Source: a bacterium
GTDB taxonomy: Bacteria > Bacillota_I > Bacilli_A > RF39 > UBA660
Reading direction: 5' to 3'
Length of the DNA: 64,000 bases
Assembly (NCBI GenBank): GCA_019423565.1
Contig: JAHZBE010000008.1
Span: forward strand, 16,131 to 80,130
Made by a program: the position numbers and the translations under genes
In this document: piece after piece, positions 36,311 through 44,206 of the stretch
How positions within the stretch are numbered: the first letter of the stretch is position 1
Layout of the letters: each line of letters begins with the position of its first letter
Notes under the pieces: model-generated
Databases searched by the model: none
Told to the model about the DNA's origin: nothing
The model's input: the letters and a program-made list of their open reading frames with translations, nothing else

Positions 36311-36663
36311 TGCATACTACTTCTAAAATATACTCCTATTTTTAATCGGAAACATAAAGATTTAGATATAAAAGATAAAAAAAATATAAAAAAAATAATA
36401 TCATCTGTTTTAGATACAGTAAACAACAAAATTGTAAACAATTCATTTATTACTGCGATTGCCATATATTTTGGATTATCAAATTTTACTATAAGAATTT
36501 ATGCAGAGTATAATGAATGTATTGCAATATTTGCAGCACATTTATTTTCAAAAATTCAACAATCAAAATCTATTTTATTAACTTATAGATTATCCTCTAT
36601 ATACATTGCATTTATACCATTTCTAACTAATAATATTGGTATTGAATTTAAATATATGCCGTA
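36311..36663 (+). pseudogene. Open remnant without start, unknown origin
   Basis: A 117-codon frame without any start codon runs from just after a stop at 36308-36310 to a stop at 36661-36663. It includes NRKHKDLDIKDKKNIKKIISS, FITAIAIYFGLSNFTIRIYAEYNE and LTYRLSSIYIAFIPFLTNN. Hydrophobic stretches suggest part of a membrane protein, perhaps of the same decayed unit as the ABC remnant that follows, but I cannot identify it. Confidence 0.35.
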
Positions 36664-36946
36664 ACTGGAGAATTAGGGTATATTACATTCGTAAATCGGA
36701 GAATGGTATTAGTAAAATAGAGGATAGAACTAAATTTACTTTAACAAGAAATATTTATAAAAATACATTAGTTGTAAAATTCCGTTTAATAATATGAGTT
36801 ATATTAGATAAGTTTACTTCAAATGTATGAATTATATGATTTATAATTTTGTTCATAATTACTTTTATCGATATTTTTATTAAAATAAATATAAACTTCC
36901 AATCAAAGGAAAAGATATAACAGTTAAAGAAACAAAGTAAGTTTGA

Positions 36947-37266
36947 AAAAAATTTCAATTACATGATATTATTATAAAAATGCAAGATGGATATGATACT
37001 ATTGTAGTTGAAAATGGAGTAATATTAAGCAGTAGACAAAAATAAAGATTAACAATTGTTAGAACTTTAATAAAAAAATAATTTTAAAAGAAAAAATAAA
37101 AAACATTTTAAAAAAACTATCTAAAGATCATACTGTAATAATAGTAACATACAGTTTAAACACTATATTAGTTTTAGATAAGTATGGTATAATTGATAGG
37201 GAAAATCATAATGAATTAATTAAAAAATGTTTAGAATATAAAAATTTATATGAAATTGATGATTAA
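36947..37266 (+). pseudogene. Decayed ABC exporter ATPase, C-terminal remnant
   Basis: The frame KFQLHDIIIKMQDGYDTIVVENGVILSSRQK, stop, RLTIVRTLIKK matches the ABC signature region of exporter ATPases, usually GYDTVVGENGVNLSGGQKQRLAIARALLK. A later stretch HTVIIVTYSLNTILVLDKYGIIDRENHNELIKK matches the switch region (TVIIVTHRLSTI...). The Walker B segment between them is gone and LSGGQ is LSSRQ. It is a fossil of an ABCB-type exporter. Confidence 0.8.
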
Positions 37267-37283
37267 AAATGGAGGGAATAAAT

Positions 37284-37724
37284 ATGATTAGAGATAATAT
37301 AATAACTGAAATACAAGAAAAAGATTTGAAACAATTACAAAAAATTGTAAAACAGGCCTTTAATAGTAATACAAGTGATTCTAAAATTCAAAGATTTTAT
37401 GAGGTATCTAAAAATAATGACGATATTTATGTGTTAGGATACTATATAGAAAATAATTTAGTTGGAACTGTAACCTTAAATATTTTAACGACGACATCTG
37501 GAAAAGATGCAACTATTTGGAATTTAGCTGTTCTTGAAGAATACAGAAAATTAGGAATAGCAACTAAATTAATGATTAAAGCCGAAGAAATTGTAAAAAC
37601 TTATGATGATATTGATCGTATCTGGTTATTTAGTGGAGTTCAAAGAAAAGAGGCACACAAATTATATAATAAACTAGGATATGATGAAAATATAGATAAA
37701 GCATTTATAAAATATGTAAATTAA
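37284..37724 (+). CDS. GNAT-family N-acetyltransferase
   Basis: GNAT enzymes transfer acetyl groups from acetyl-CoA to amines. The 146-residue protein has the fold signature: EKDLKQLQKIVKQAF, VGTVTLNIL, IWNLAVLEEYRKLGIATKLMIKAEEI (the acetyl-CoA loop, RKLGIAT), and KEAHKLYNKLGYDENI near the end. GGAGGG 7 nt upstream fixes the ATG at 37284. Substrate unknown. It is an intact gene between two gene fossils. Confidence 0.9.
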   Translation: MIRDNIITEIQEKDLKQLQKIVKQAFNSNTSDSKIQRFYEVSKNNDDIYVLGYYIENNLVGTVTLNILTTTSGKDATIWNLAVLEEYRKLGIATKLMIKAEEIVKTYDDIDRIWLFSGVQRKEAHKLYNKLGYDENIDKAFIKYVN

Positions 37725-37847
37725 AAAATGATTAAAATGAAAAGTTTTACTATAGAACAATTTTAAAATTTAAATTACTGATACAATACCTATTTTCTTA
37801 GGTATTAGAACATTAAACCTTTTATTAGATACATATAGCAAATGTAA

Positions 37848-38033
37848 CTAAAAATTCATTTGTATGATTTAAGACACACTTTTGCAACTACTATGATGAC
37901 TGAGGGTTGTAATATGTATGTCATTTCAAATCGGTTAGGACACTAATGAATAACCACGACAATAAACACATACAAAAATATTACGGAAGAAGTTAGAAAA
38001 GAGATGGCTTTTACTACTGATAAATATTATTAA
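37848..38033 (+). pseudogene. Tyrosine integrase remnant
   Basis: The frame reads KIHLYDLRHTFATTMMTEGCNMYVISNRLGH, two stops (37944-37949), then ITTTINTYKNITEEVRKEM. This is the C-terminal catalytic box of phage/ICE-type integrases: H-x-x-R, LGH-x-x-I-x-T-T, and the Tyr in INTYKNIT. The rest of the gene is missing. It marks an old integrative element in this region. Confidence 0.85.
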
Positions 38034-38056
38034 AAATCATTTGAGAGTATTTCTCG

Positions 38057-38081
38057 GAGTACAAAAAATAAAAAACCTTAT
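38057..38081. repeat. Left arm of a 25-bp terminator stem split by the IS
   Basis: These 25 bases (GAGTAC, an A-rich tract, CCTTAT) are the exact reverse complement of 39554-39578. With the IS3-family element and one copy of its target duplication removed, they form a 25-bp stem with a five-base ATAAT loop, directly after the integrase remnant. It looks like an intrinsic bidirectional terminator. Confidence 0.85.
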
Positions 38082-38130
38082 ATAATTGATGTGAACCCCA
38101 TTTAGTAGACATCAAATAAAAAACTTATGT

Positions 38131-38180
38131 AAAAAAATCAAGGGCGAACGAAGTGAGTTCATCTAGACCCTTGATTTTTT
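38131..38180. terminator. Terminator inside the IS, after the transposase
   Basis: AAAAAATCAAGGG pairs with CCCTTGATTTTTT around a loop that itself holds GAAC/GTTC. The A- and T-rich ends allow use in both directions. It closes transposase transcripts and shields the element from outside transcription. Confidence 0.85.
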
Positions 38181-38351
38181 AATTATGTAATTATAATATT
38201 TATTCAAATAAAGCTTGTCTTTATTTGTTATCTATTAATAAATTAACTAAATATTAAACATTTTCTGCATATTCAATAATGCCAGAGTCTGGCTCTCCCG
38301 TGTTTGGACATAATCTATTGTATAATTTCTAATTTATATATTAATTCATCT

Positions 38352-39128
38352 TTATTTATCATTTTCCTTCTTAATTTTCTTTCCTTTAATTCTAGTCGTA
38401 TTATAAAATTCAATCCATTCTTCAACTAATTGTATATATTCTTCTAAAGATGTGATATTATTGTTATACAAAGTTTCTTTCTTCAAAAGTGAGTGCCAAC
38501 TCTCGATTGGAGAATCGTCAATTGGAGTACCTTTTCGGGCCATTGAAATTGTAATACCATTTGACTCACAGATAGCTTTGTATTCGTAAGATGTATACTG
38601 GAAACCTTGATCACTGTGAATGATAAGTCCAGATACATCTTTTCTTTTGAATATTGCTTCATTTAATGTATCCATTACTAATTTATTATCATTACGTTTT
38701 GATATTTTATAAGCAACAACTTTTCTATCATATAGATCAATTATCGTTGATAGATAAGCTCTAGAACCTTTGAATATAAGATAAGTTACATCTGTATCCC
38801 ATACCTTATTTGGTGCATCAGTAATAAAATTTCTATTTAATAAATTTGGTTTAACATTATCTTCAATTCTTTCATTTTTATTTTTCTTTTTTGACTTTCT
38901 AATATATTCAGCCATTAAATTATATTTTTTCATTATTCTTAAAACCTTCTTTCCATTCATTACAACTCCATATTTGATTTTTAGGCCTTCCACAATTCTA
39001 CGATAACCATATGTGCCTTTAGAATCATCAAATATCTCTTTAATTACTAAATAATCATAATAATCAGAATCTTCCTTATTTCTATACTTATAATAAGTTT
39101 TAGGACTTATATTAAGTACAGCACACAT
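38352..39128 (-). CDS. IS3-family transposase OrfB (integrase core)
   Basis: OrfB holds the DDE integrase domain: Asp in NKVWDTDVTYLI, Asp in LIIHSDQGFQYTSYEYKAI, Glu in DDSPIESWHSLLKKETLY; an HTH_21 segment (YGYRRIVEGLKIKYGVVMNGKKVLRIM) precedes it. It is probably made only as an OrfAB fusion: in the -1 frame the sequence before the first ATG reads EKVTFINLYRDNYKLYNMCAVL, starting at AAAAAG near 39173. The C-terminus (YNTTRIKGKKIKKENDK) lacks the usual L-G-L-S-P-x-Y tail, so it may be slightly truncated. Confidence 0.92.
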   Translation of the reverse strand: MCAVLNISPKTYYKYRNKEDSDYYDYLVIKEIFDDSKGTYGYRRIVEGLKIKYGVVMNGKKVLRIMKKYNLMAEYIRKSKKKNKNERIEDNVKPNLLNRNFITDAPNKVWDTDVTYLIFKGSRAYLSTIIDLYDRKVVAYKISKRNDNKLVMDTLNEAIFKRKDVSGLIIHSDQGFQYTSYEYKAICESNGITISMARKGTPIDDSPIESWHSLLKKETLYNNNITSLEEYIQLVEEWIEFYNTTRIKGKKIKKENDK

Positions 39129-39169
39129 ATTATATAACTTATAATTATCTCTATAAAGATTTATAAAAG

Positions 39170-39469
39170 TTACTTTTTCTCTCGTTGTGCCTTGAGGAAG
39201 GCCTGGTATTTTTTTAATATTTCATATCTTTCTTTGTAGTCTTCTTTTGTTAAATCTTTTTCTTTGGGTCTACCACGCTTTTGACCATGACTCAGATACA
39301 ATTCTGGATGATTTAATTTTGATGTCCAAGTTTTAATAGTACCTTCTGGAATATTATATCTTTCCGCTAATTCTTTAATATTTCTCTTTAATTTATATTC
39401 TTCTAATATAACCACCTTAATATTTGCACTATTGTCATAATTTTTAAATTTTTGTCCTTTTGAAGCCAT
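39170..39469 (-). CDS. IS3-family transposase OrfA (DNA-binding)
   Basis: OrfA binds the IS ends. The 99-residue protein has a helix-turn-helix (VVILEEYKLKRNIKELAERYNIPEGTIKTWTSKL) and a C-terminal coiled region. The start at 39469 (MASKGQKFKNYD) is supported by AAAGGAGGTG. It ends at AAA-AAG-TAA, where a -1 slip on AAAAAG would fuse it to OrfB, as in other IS3 elements. Confidence 0.9.
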   Translation of the reverse strand: MASKGQKFKNYDNSANIKVVILEEYKLKRNIKELAERYNIPEGTIKTWTSKLNHPELYLSHGQKRGRPKEKDLTKEDYKERYEILKKYQAFLKAQREKK

Positions 39470-39553
39470 AAGAAAACACCTCCTTTCGGAAGTGTATTCT
39501 ATCATACCTAAGTTTTTTTATAAATGTCTACCCTAAAGGGTGCATTTCATAAT

Positions 39554-39578
39554 ATAAGGTTTTTTATTTTTTGTACTC
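39554..39578. repeat. Right arm of the terminator stem split by the IS
   Basis: Exact reverse complement of 38057-38081 (ATAAGG, a T-rich tract, GTACTC). Together with the left arm it formed one hairpin before the IS jumped into its loop. Confidence 0.85.
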
Positions 39579-39687
39579 AAAAAATACTCTTAAATTATTT
39601 TATATGAATTATTATTAATGACAAAAATATTTTAAATGTTATAAAACTATGTTATAATTGTCTTAACTATTAATAGGAGGTTTAATT

Positions 39688-40713
39688 ATGAAGAAAAAGA
39701 TTAGAGTTAATATGCTTTCTATGGCTGATTCAGTAGATGGACAGGGGGTTGGAAGTGCATATTTAGAATTAATAAAATTATTAAAAGAAGATGGAAAAGA
39801 TGATTTTGAAATTCAACTAAATAAAGGAATAAAAAATTGTGATATAATACATGCACATACTTTTGAACCAAGAAATTATATAAAATTAAAAATGGCAAAA
39901 GTTCCTACTGTTTCATATGTACATTGTTTACCAGAACATTTTGATGGGTCAATTAAGTTACCAAAACTTGCGTTTAAAATATTTAAAAAATATGTAATAA
40001 ATTTTTATAAGAATGCAGATCATCTAGTTGTTGTCAATCCTATGTTTAAAAAGGACATGATAAAAGCAGGTTTAGATGAAGACAAAATTACTTATATTCC
40101 TAATTTTGTTTCAAAGGAAAAATTTTATAAAAAAAGTGCCAGTGAAATAAAAAAAATAAGACAAAAATATGACTTAAATGAAGATGATTTTGTAGTGTTA
40201 GGAGCAGGACAAGTACAAAATAGAAAAGGTGTTGTTGATTTTGTTGAGGTAGCAAAGATGTTACCAGATATTAAATTTATATGGGCTGGTGGTTTTTCAT
40301 TTGGTGCGATAACAGACGGACATAAAAAACTAGAACAGATTATGAAAAATCCTCCAAAAAATGTAAAATTTTTAGGAATAATACCAAGAGATGATATGAA
40401 TGATTTATTTAATGCTGGAGATTTATTATTTGTTCCATCATATAATGAATTATTTCCAATGACTATTTTGGAAGCTTGTTCTACAGATACGCCAATACTT
40501 CTAAGAAATCTAGAGTTATATGAAGATATTCTATTCAAAAAATATTTATGTGCGGATAACAACAAAGAATTTGCAAAATTAATAAAATTATATAAAGATA
40601 ATAAAAAAGTTTATAACGAACAAGTTGAAAATGCAAAATATATATCTAACTTTTATAGTAAAGGTAATATATATAAAATGTGGAAAGAATTTTATACAAG
40701 TATATTAAAATAA
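39688..40713 (+). CDS. GT4-type glycosyltransferase, possibly diglucosyl-diacylglycerol synthase-like
   Basis: The 341-residue GT-B protein lacks most of the N-terminal Rossmann region that longer GT4 enzymes have, but shows IIHAHTFEPRNYIK, LVVVNPMFKKDMIKAGL, VLGAGQVQNRKGVVDFVEVAKMLPDIKFIWAGG and the donor-binding FVPSYNELFPMTILEACSTDTPIL. Its length is close to Acholeplasma DGS (about 332). A second GT4 and a flippase-like gene lie 4.5 kb downstream. The acceptor cannot be read from sequence. TAGGAGG precedes the ATG; TATAAT at 39653-39658. Confidence 0.8.
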   Translation: MKKKIRVNMLSMADSVDGQGVGSAYLELIKLLKEDGKDDFEIQLNKGIKNCDIIHAHTFEPRNYIKLKMAKVPTVSYVHCLPEHFDGSIKLPKLAFKIFKKYVINFYKNADHLVVVNPMFKKDMIKAGLDEDKITYIPNFVSKEKFYKKSASEIKKIRQKYDLNEDDFVVLGAGQVQNRKGVVDFVEVAKMLPDIKFIWAGGFSFGAITDGHKKLEQIMKNPPKNVKFLGIIPRDDMNDLFNAGDLLFVPSYNELFPMTILEACSTDTPILLRNLELYEDILFKKYLCADNNKEFAKLIKLYKDNKKVYNEQVENAKYISNFYSKGNIYKMWKEFYTSILK

Positions 40714-40740
40714 ATTTACAACTAAAAAAATTATATGATT

Positions 40741-40767
40741 TTTACAGACATATAGTCTGTTTTTTTT
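40741..40767 (+). terminator. Intrinsic terminator after the 39688 glycosyltransferase
   Basis: ACAGAC, ATATA and GTCTGT are followed by seven or more T at 40761. Good Rho-independent terminator. Confidence 0.85.
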
Positions 40768-40834
40768 ATTTAAAAGGTTATAATTATTGCGAAAAGGCTA
40801 AAAATGGTGTAATATTAATATAGGTGATGTATAG

Positions 40835-41095
40835 ATGTTAAATAATGTTTTTATAATAGGTGCAATTGCAATTTTTATAGTAGTTTTAATTATAATTATT
40901 TTAGTTATTTCTAAAGGTAAAAAAAAGAATAGTGAACAAGAAGCTAGTATTTTAGATGTAAACGAGGTAGGTGTACCAAATACATCAGAATTAAAAGATT
41001 TTTCATATGGATATGAAAAAGAAGAAACAATTGTTATGGAACCAGTTGTAGATGAAAAAAATAAAACGGAGGAAAACAATGATAAAAATGAATAA
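40835..41095 (+). CDS. Small single-span membrane protein
   Basis: The 86-residue protein has one N-terminal membrane helix (about 6-28, IIGAIAIFIVVLIIIILVI) followed by KGKKKN, so its acidic tail is cytoplasmic. The tail has SYGYEKEETIVMEP. No family is recognised. AGGTGATG precedes the ATG. It overlaps the next gene by 17 bp, so it belongs to the surface-protein operon 40.8-42.9 kb. Confidence 0.7.
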   Translation: MLNNVFIIGAIAIFIVVLIIIILVISKGKKKNSEQEASILDVNEVGVPNTSELKDFSYGYEKEETIVMEPVVDEKNKTEENNDKNE

Positions 41096-41474
41096 TAAAG
41101 GTGTTATAACAAGAGGTATGGCTTTACTTGCACTTATAATATTATTTGTAATAGGTATTATATTTATTTATATAGGAATATTAAAAAATAAAAGTGTAGA
41201 TAATTATAAAAAGTTTGAAGATGAACTTGTAAATGCTGCACAAAATTATTATGAAATAAAAAATATAAAGGTTGAAGAGGGTGAAGAAAAGAAAATTACA
41301 CTTTCTACTTTAAAAAAAGCAAATTTAGTTTATAGTGATTACGCAAATAAATGTAAAGGTTATGTAATAATTTCTAACGAAAGAGATTTTTCAAGTGATG
41401 AATATAAGATAGTTAGCACTGCATATGTTAAGTGTGGGAATAAATATATGTCCGCTAATTATAGTGAATATTAA
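41079..41474 (+). CDS. Pseudopilin-like membrane protein
   Basis: The 131-residue protein begins MIKMNNKGVITRGMALLALII and has one N-terminal membrane helix. The exported domain has DELVNAAQNYYEIKN and NLVYSDYANKCKGYVIISNER...AYVKCGNKY. The next protein has the same layout (GQLVYAASNYLLKEK, DCKGYVIANAAKDK, AYVSCKNVYITDG), so the two are related. The helix-plus-Cys pair domain resembles type IV pilin-like proteins, but the signal lacks the FTLIE motif. GGAGG sets the ATG at 41079. Confidence 0.6.
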   Translation: MIKMNNKGVITRGMALLALIILFVIGIIFIYIGILKNKSVDNYKKFEDELVNAAQNYYEIKNIKVEEGEEKKITLSTLKKANLVYSDYANKCKGYVIISNERDFSSDEYKIVSTAYVKCGNKYMSANYSEY

Positions 41475-41493
41475 TTATATATAGGAGGACAAA

Positions 41494-42933
41494 ATGGAAG
41501 AAACAAAATGGCTAACAAAGGGCAAAATAATAATTATGTCAGTATTATTTGTTTTAATAATTAGTATAGTAATTGGTATTGTTATACATAGAAATGTTTT
41601 AAGAAAAGAATATAAAGAATATGAAGGACAATTAGTTTATGCTGCTTCAAATTATTTATTGAAAGAAAAAATAGTTTTATATGAAAATGAATGGAGAAAA
41701 ATTAATGTAGATGACATTTTGAAACAAAAATTAATCTCAAATAAAAGAGCTTCAGATTGTAAAGGATATGTAATTGCAAATGCTGCTAAAGATAAAGTTA
41801 CAGAATTAGAGGAAAATTTATCTAATAATGATGAAAATTCTTCAGAAAACACTTCGGAAGAAAATAAGAAAAGAGTAAGTAATAACATATCATATAAAGC
41901 ATATGTGTCTTGTAAAAATGTTTATATAACAGATGGATATGGAACAACACCTGATAAAAACAAAGAAAATACAAATAAGACTCAAAGCCAAAAAGATACT
42001 GAAAAACCAACAATAACATTATTTGGAGAACAGGTTATAGAATTATATGTAGGTGATGAATATAAGGAAGCAGGAGCATCAGCATATGATAACATTGATG
42101 GAGATTTGACAGAAAAAATAATTATTAGTGGTGATGTTGATACTACAAAAGAGGGTTCATATATTGTTACTTATAAAGTTAGTGATAAAGCGGGAAATAC
42201 TGCCACTAAGAAAAGAAAAGTAAATGTTAGTCAAAAAGATGACGAAAATATAGATGATGATAATGTTGATGAACCTGATAATTCAGATGATGAATCAGAC
42301 GACGACTTTGATGATGATTTCACTGATGATTCTAGTGATGATGATTATAATACTGTTATTGAAACACCAAGCAATAGTAATAATGGAGCAGATCGTATTG
42401 CGCCAACAATAACATTTATAAATCCAAAAGCATATCAAACTATATGTACAGGCAATTCAGTTAACATAAGCAAAACTGGAGTATATGGATATATTGCAAG
42501 AGATAATATTGATGGTAATATTACATCAAAAGTAAGTATAACTGGTGATACGAGTGTAATTAATAGTCCTGGAGAATATACAATTTATTACAGCGTATCA
42601 GATAGCTCTGGAAATAAAGTAACAAAATATAGAAAATTTTCAGCTAAGGCTTGTAGTGGATCAAATTCTGGAGCAACAACAATAATTGTTCCAACAGAAA
42701 TAGTATTAACTCCAAATGCAAAAACATTAAATGTTTCTAAAACAGTTCAATTAAGTGTATCATTTAAACCAGGAAATGTAACTGATAGGTCTATATCATA
42801 TAGATCATCAAATTCATCTATTGCAACAGTTTCTGAAAGTGGCCTTGTAACTGCAAAAGCAAGGGGCCAAGCAGTAATAACAGCTCAGTCAACAAATGGT
42901 AAAACATCAACCTGTAGAATAATCGTTAATTAA
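41494..42933 (+). CDS. Ig-domain surface protein with pseudopilin-like N-terminus
   Basis: The 479-residue protein has an N-terminal membrane helix (about 8-30), then a pilin-like domain related to the previous gene. Two DUF5011-type Ig domains follow: one with ITLFGEQVIELYVGDEYKEAGASAYDNIDGDLTEKI, one with NIDGNITSKVSITGDTSVINSPGEYTIYYSVSDSSGNK. Between them is an acidic Asp/Ser stretch, and the end is a Big_2 domain (LSVSFKPGNVTDRSISYRSSNSSIATVSESGLVTAKARG). Probably a surface adhesin or stalk protein, anchored by its N-terminal helix. Confidence 0.85.
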   Translation: MEETKWLTKGKIIIMSVLFVLIISIVIGIVIHRNVLRKEYKEYEGQLVYAASNYLLKEKIVLYENEWRKINVDDILKQKLISNKRASDCKGYVIANAAKDKVTELEENLSNNDENSSENTSEENKKRVSNNISYKAYVSCKNVYITDGYGTTPDKNKENTNKTQSQKDTEKPTITLFGEQVIELYVGDEYKEAGASAYDNIDGDLTEKIIISGDVDTTKEGSYIVTYKVSDKAGNTATKKRKVNVSQKDDENIDDDNVDEPDNSDDESDDDFDDDFTDDSSDDDYNTVIETPSNSNNGADRIAPTITFINPKAYQTICTGNSVNISKTGVYGYIARDNIDGNITSKVSITGDTSVINSPGEYTIYYSVSDSSGNKVTKYRKFSAKACSGSNSGATTIIVPTEIVLTPNAKTLNVSKTVQLSVSFKPGNVTDRSISYRSSNSSIATVSESGLVTAKARGQAVITAQSTNGKTSTCRIIVN

Positions 42934-42983
42934 AGAGATTTTATTCCTTAATGCTTTATTGCTTAAGGATAAAATCTTTTTTT
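42934..42983 (+). terminator. Intrinsic terminator before pgk
   Basis: AAGAGATTTTATTCCTTAA pairs with TTAAGGATAAAATCTT across an 11-base loop and ends in seven T. A long, strong stem right after the Ig-protein stop. Confidence 0.88.
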
Positions 42984-42996
42984 GAATTATAAATAA

Positions 42997-43025
42997 TTTA
43001 CAACTTAACTTATGAATGTTATAAT
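42997..43025 (+). promoter_or_regulatory. SigA-type promoter of pgk
   Basis: TTTACA (42997-43002) and TATAAT (43020-43025) are 17 bp apart, 20 bp before the pgk ATG. Confidence 0.75.
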
Positions 43026-43044
43026 CTTTACAAGAGGGTAGAAA

Positions 43045-44205
43045 ATGAAAACAATAAAAGATATAGATATTAATAATAAAACAGTATTAATTAGATGTGA
43101 TTTGAATGTACCAATAAAAAATGGTAATATAGAAGACGATAATAGGATAGTTAAAAGTTTAGAAACAATTGAGTATGCATTAAAGCATGCCAAACATGTA
43201 ATAATAATGTCTCATTTAGGAAGAATAAAAAATGAAGAAGATAAAAAGAAAAATTCTTTAAAAATAGTTTGTGATAGACTATCAGATTTATTAGGTAAAA
43301 AAATATATTTTTGTACATATGATGAAGATATTAAAAATGTAGTTCAAAATAATAAAATTGTAATGCTTGAAAATGTAAGATATTTTGATTTAGATGGTAA
43401 AAAGGAAAGTAACAATGATGAAGAACTTTCAAAATTCTATGCGTCACTTGCAGATGTTTATATTAATGATGCATTTGGAGTATCTCATAGAAGAGCAGCA
43501 TCTACTACTGGTGTTTCAAAATATTTAGAGAGTGCAGTTGGCTTTTTAGTAGAAGAAGAAATTAATAAATTAAGTATTTTATTAAATAATCCAGAAAAAC
43601 CTTTTTGTATTATATTGGGTGGCGCAAAAGTATCTGATAAAATTGGTATTATATCTAATTTAATAGAAAAAGTAGATAATATTATAATAGTAGGGGCAAT
43701 GGCATTTACATTCTTAAAAGCAAAAGGAATAAATGTTGGTAAATCACTTGTTGATGAAGAAAATATTGAATATTCAAAGAATTTACTAAATAAATATTCA
43801 GATAAAATAATTTTACCTGTAGATGTGTATGTATCTGATAAGATTGATAGTAGTGATAAAGTTTTAAAAAATATTAATGAAATTGGTAATGATGATATAG
43901 CATTTGATATAGGACCTAAAACAATAGAAAATATAGATAATATTTTAAAACTAACTAAGACAGTATTTTTAAATGGTCCAGCAGGTGCATTTGAATATGA
44001 TAATTTTTCATATGGTACAAAGGAAGTATTAAAGTCACTAAAAAATAGTAGTGCAAAAGTTATAATAGGTGGTGGGGATTCTGCATCAGCCGCTATAAAG
44101 TTTGGGTATAAAAATTCTTTTTATCATATTTCAACAGGTGGAGGTGCATCTTTAGAATTTTTATCTGGCAAAGATATGCCTGGATTTGAAAATATAGGAG
44201 AATAA
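43045..44205 (+). CDS. pgk: Phosphoglycerate kinase
   Basis: PGK makes ATP and 3-phosphoglycerate from 1,3-bisphosphoglycerate in glycolysis. The 386-residue protein has VLIRCDLNVPIKNG, IMSHLGRI, LENVRYFDLD, YINDAFGVSHRRAASTTG, CIILGGAKVSDKIGII and the ATP loop IIGGGDSASAAIKFG. It is a little shorter than usual (about 395). GAGGGTAG precedes the ATG. The flippase gene begins 1 bp after it, so pgk leads the operon with the glycolipid genes. Confidence 0.97.
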   Translation: MKTIKDIDINNKTVLIRCDLNVPIKNGNIEDDNRIVKSLETIEYALKHAKHVIIMSHLGRIKNEEDKKKNSLKIVCDRLSDLLGKKIYFCTYDEDIKNVVQNNKIVMLENVRYFDLDGKKESNNDEELSKFYASLADVYINDAFGVSHRRAASTTGVSKYLESAVGFLVEEEINKLSILLNNPEKPFCIILGGAKVSDKIGIISNLIEKVDNIIIVGAMAFTFLKAKGINVGKSLVDEENIEYSKNLLNKYSDKIILPVDVYVSDKIDSSDKVLKNINEIGNDDIAFDIGPKTIENIDNILKLTKTVFLNGPAGAFEYDNFSYGTKEVLKSLKNSSAKVIIGGGDSASAAIKFGYKNSFYHISTGGGASLEFLSGKDMPGFENIGE

Positions 44206-44206
44206 T

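Larger units (their letters stand above)
38087..39549 (-). mobile_element. Complete IS3-family (IS150-like) insertion sequence
   Basis: The 1,463-bp element runs TG...CA and has 26-bp imperfect terminal repeats (TGATGTGAACCCC at left, the complement of TGAAATGCACCCT at right, both ending GTAGACAT; about 18 of 26 match). It is flanked by TAAT at 38083-38086 and 39550-39553, a 4-bp target duplication. It codes for OrfA and OrfB on the minus strand, joined by a -1 frameshift. It lies in the loop of a terminator palindrome. Confidence 0.9.

Noticed and set aside
36755..36958. A 67-residue minus-strand frame in the decayed region
   Set aside because: It lacks a ribosome site, is antisense to degenerate DNA, and has biased, meaningless composition.
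37725..37847. A gene between the GNAT gene and the integrase fossil
   Set aside because: All frames have stops and no start with a ribosome site; it is probably decayed DNA.
38181..38351. A cargo gene between OrfB and the IS end
   Set aside because: Only short fragments such as PDSGIIEYAENV are seen, without a start; it is treated as non-coding IS sequence.
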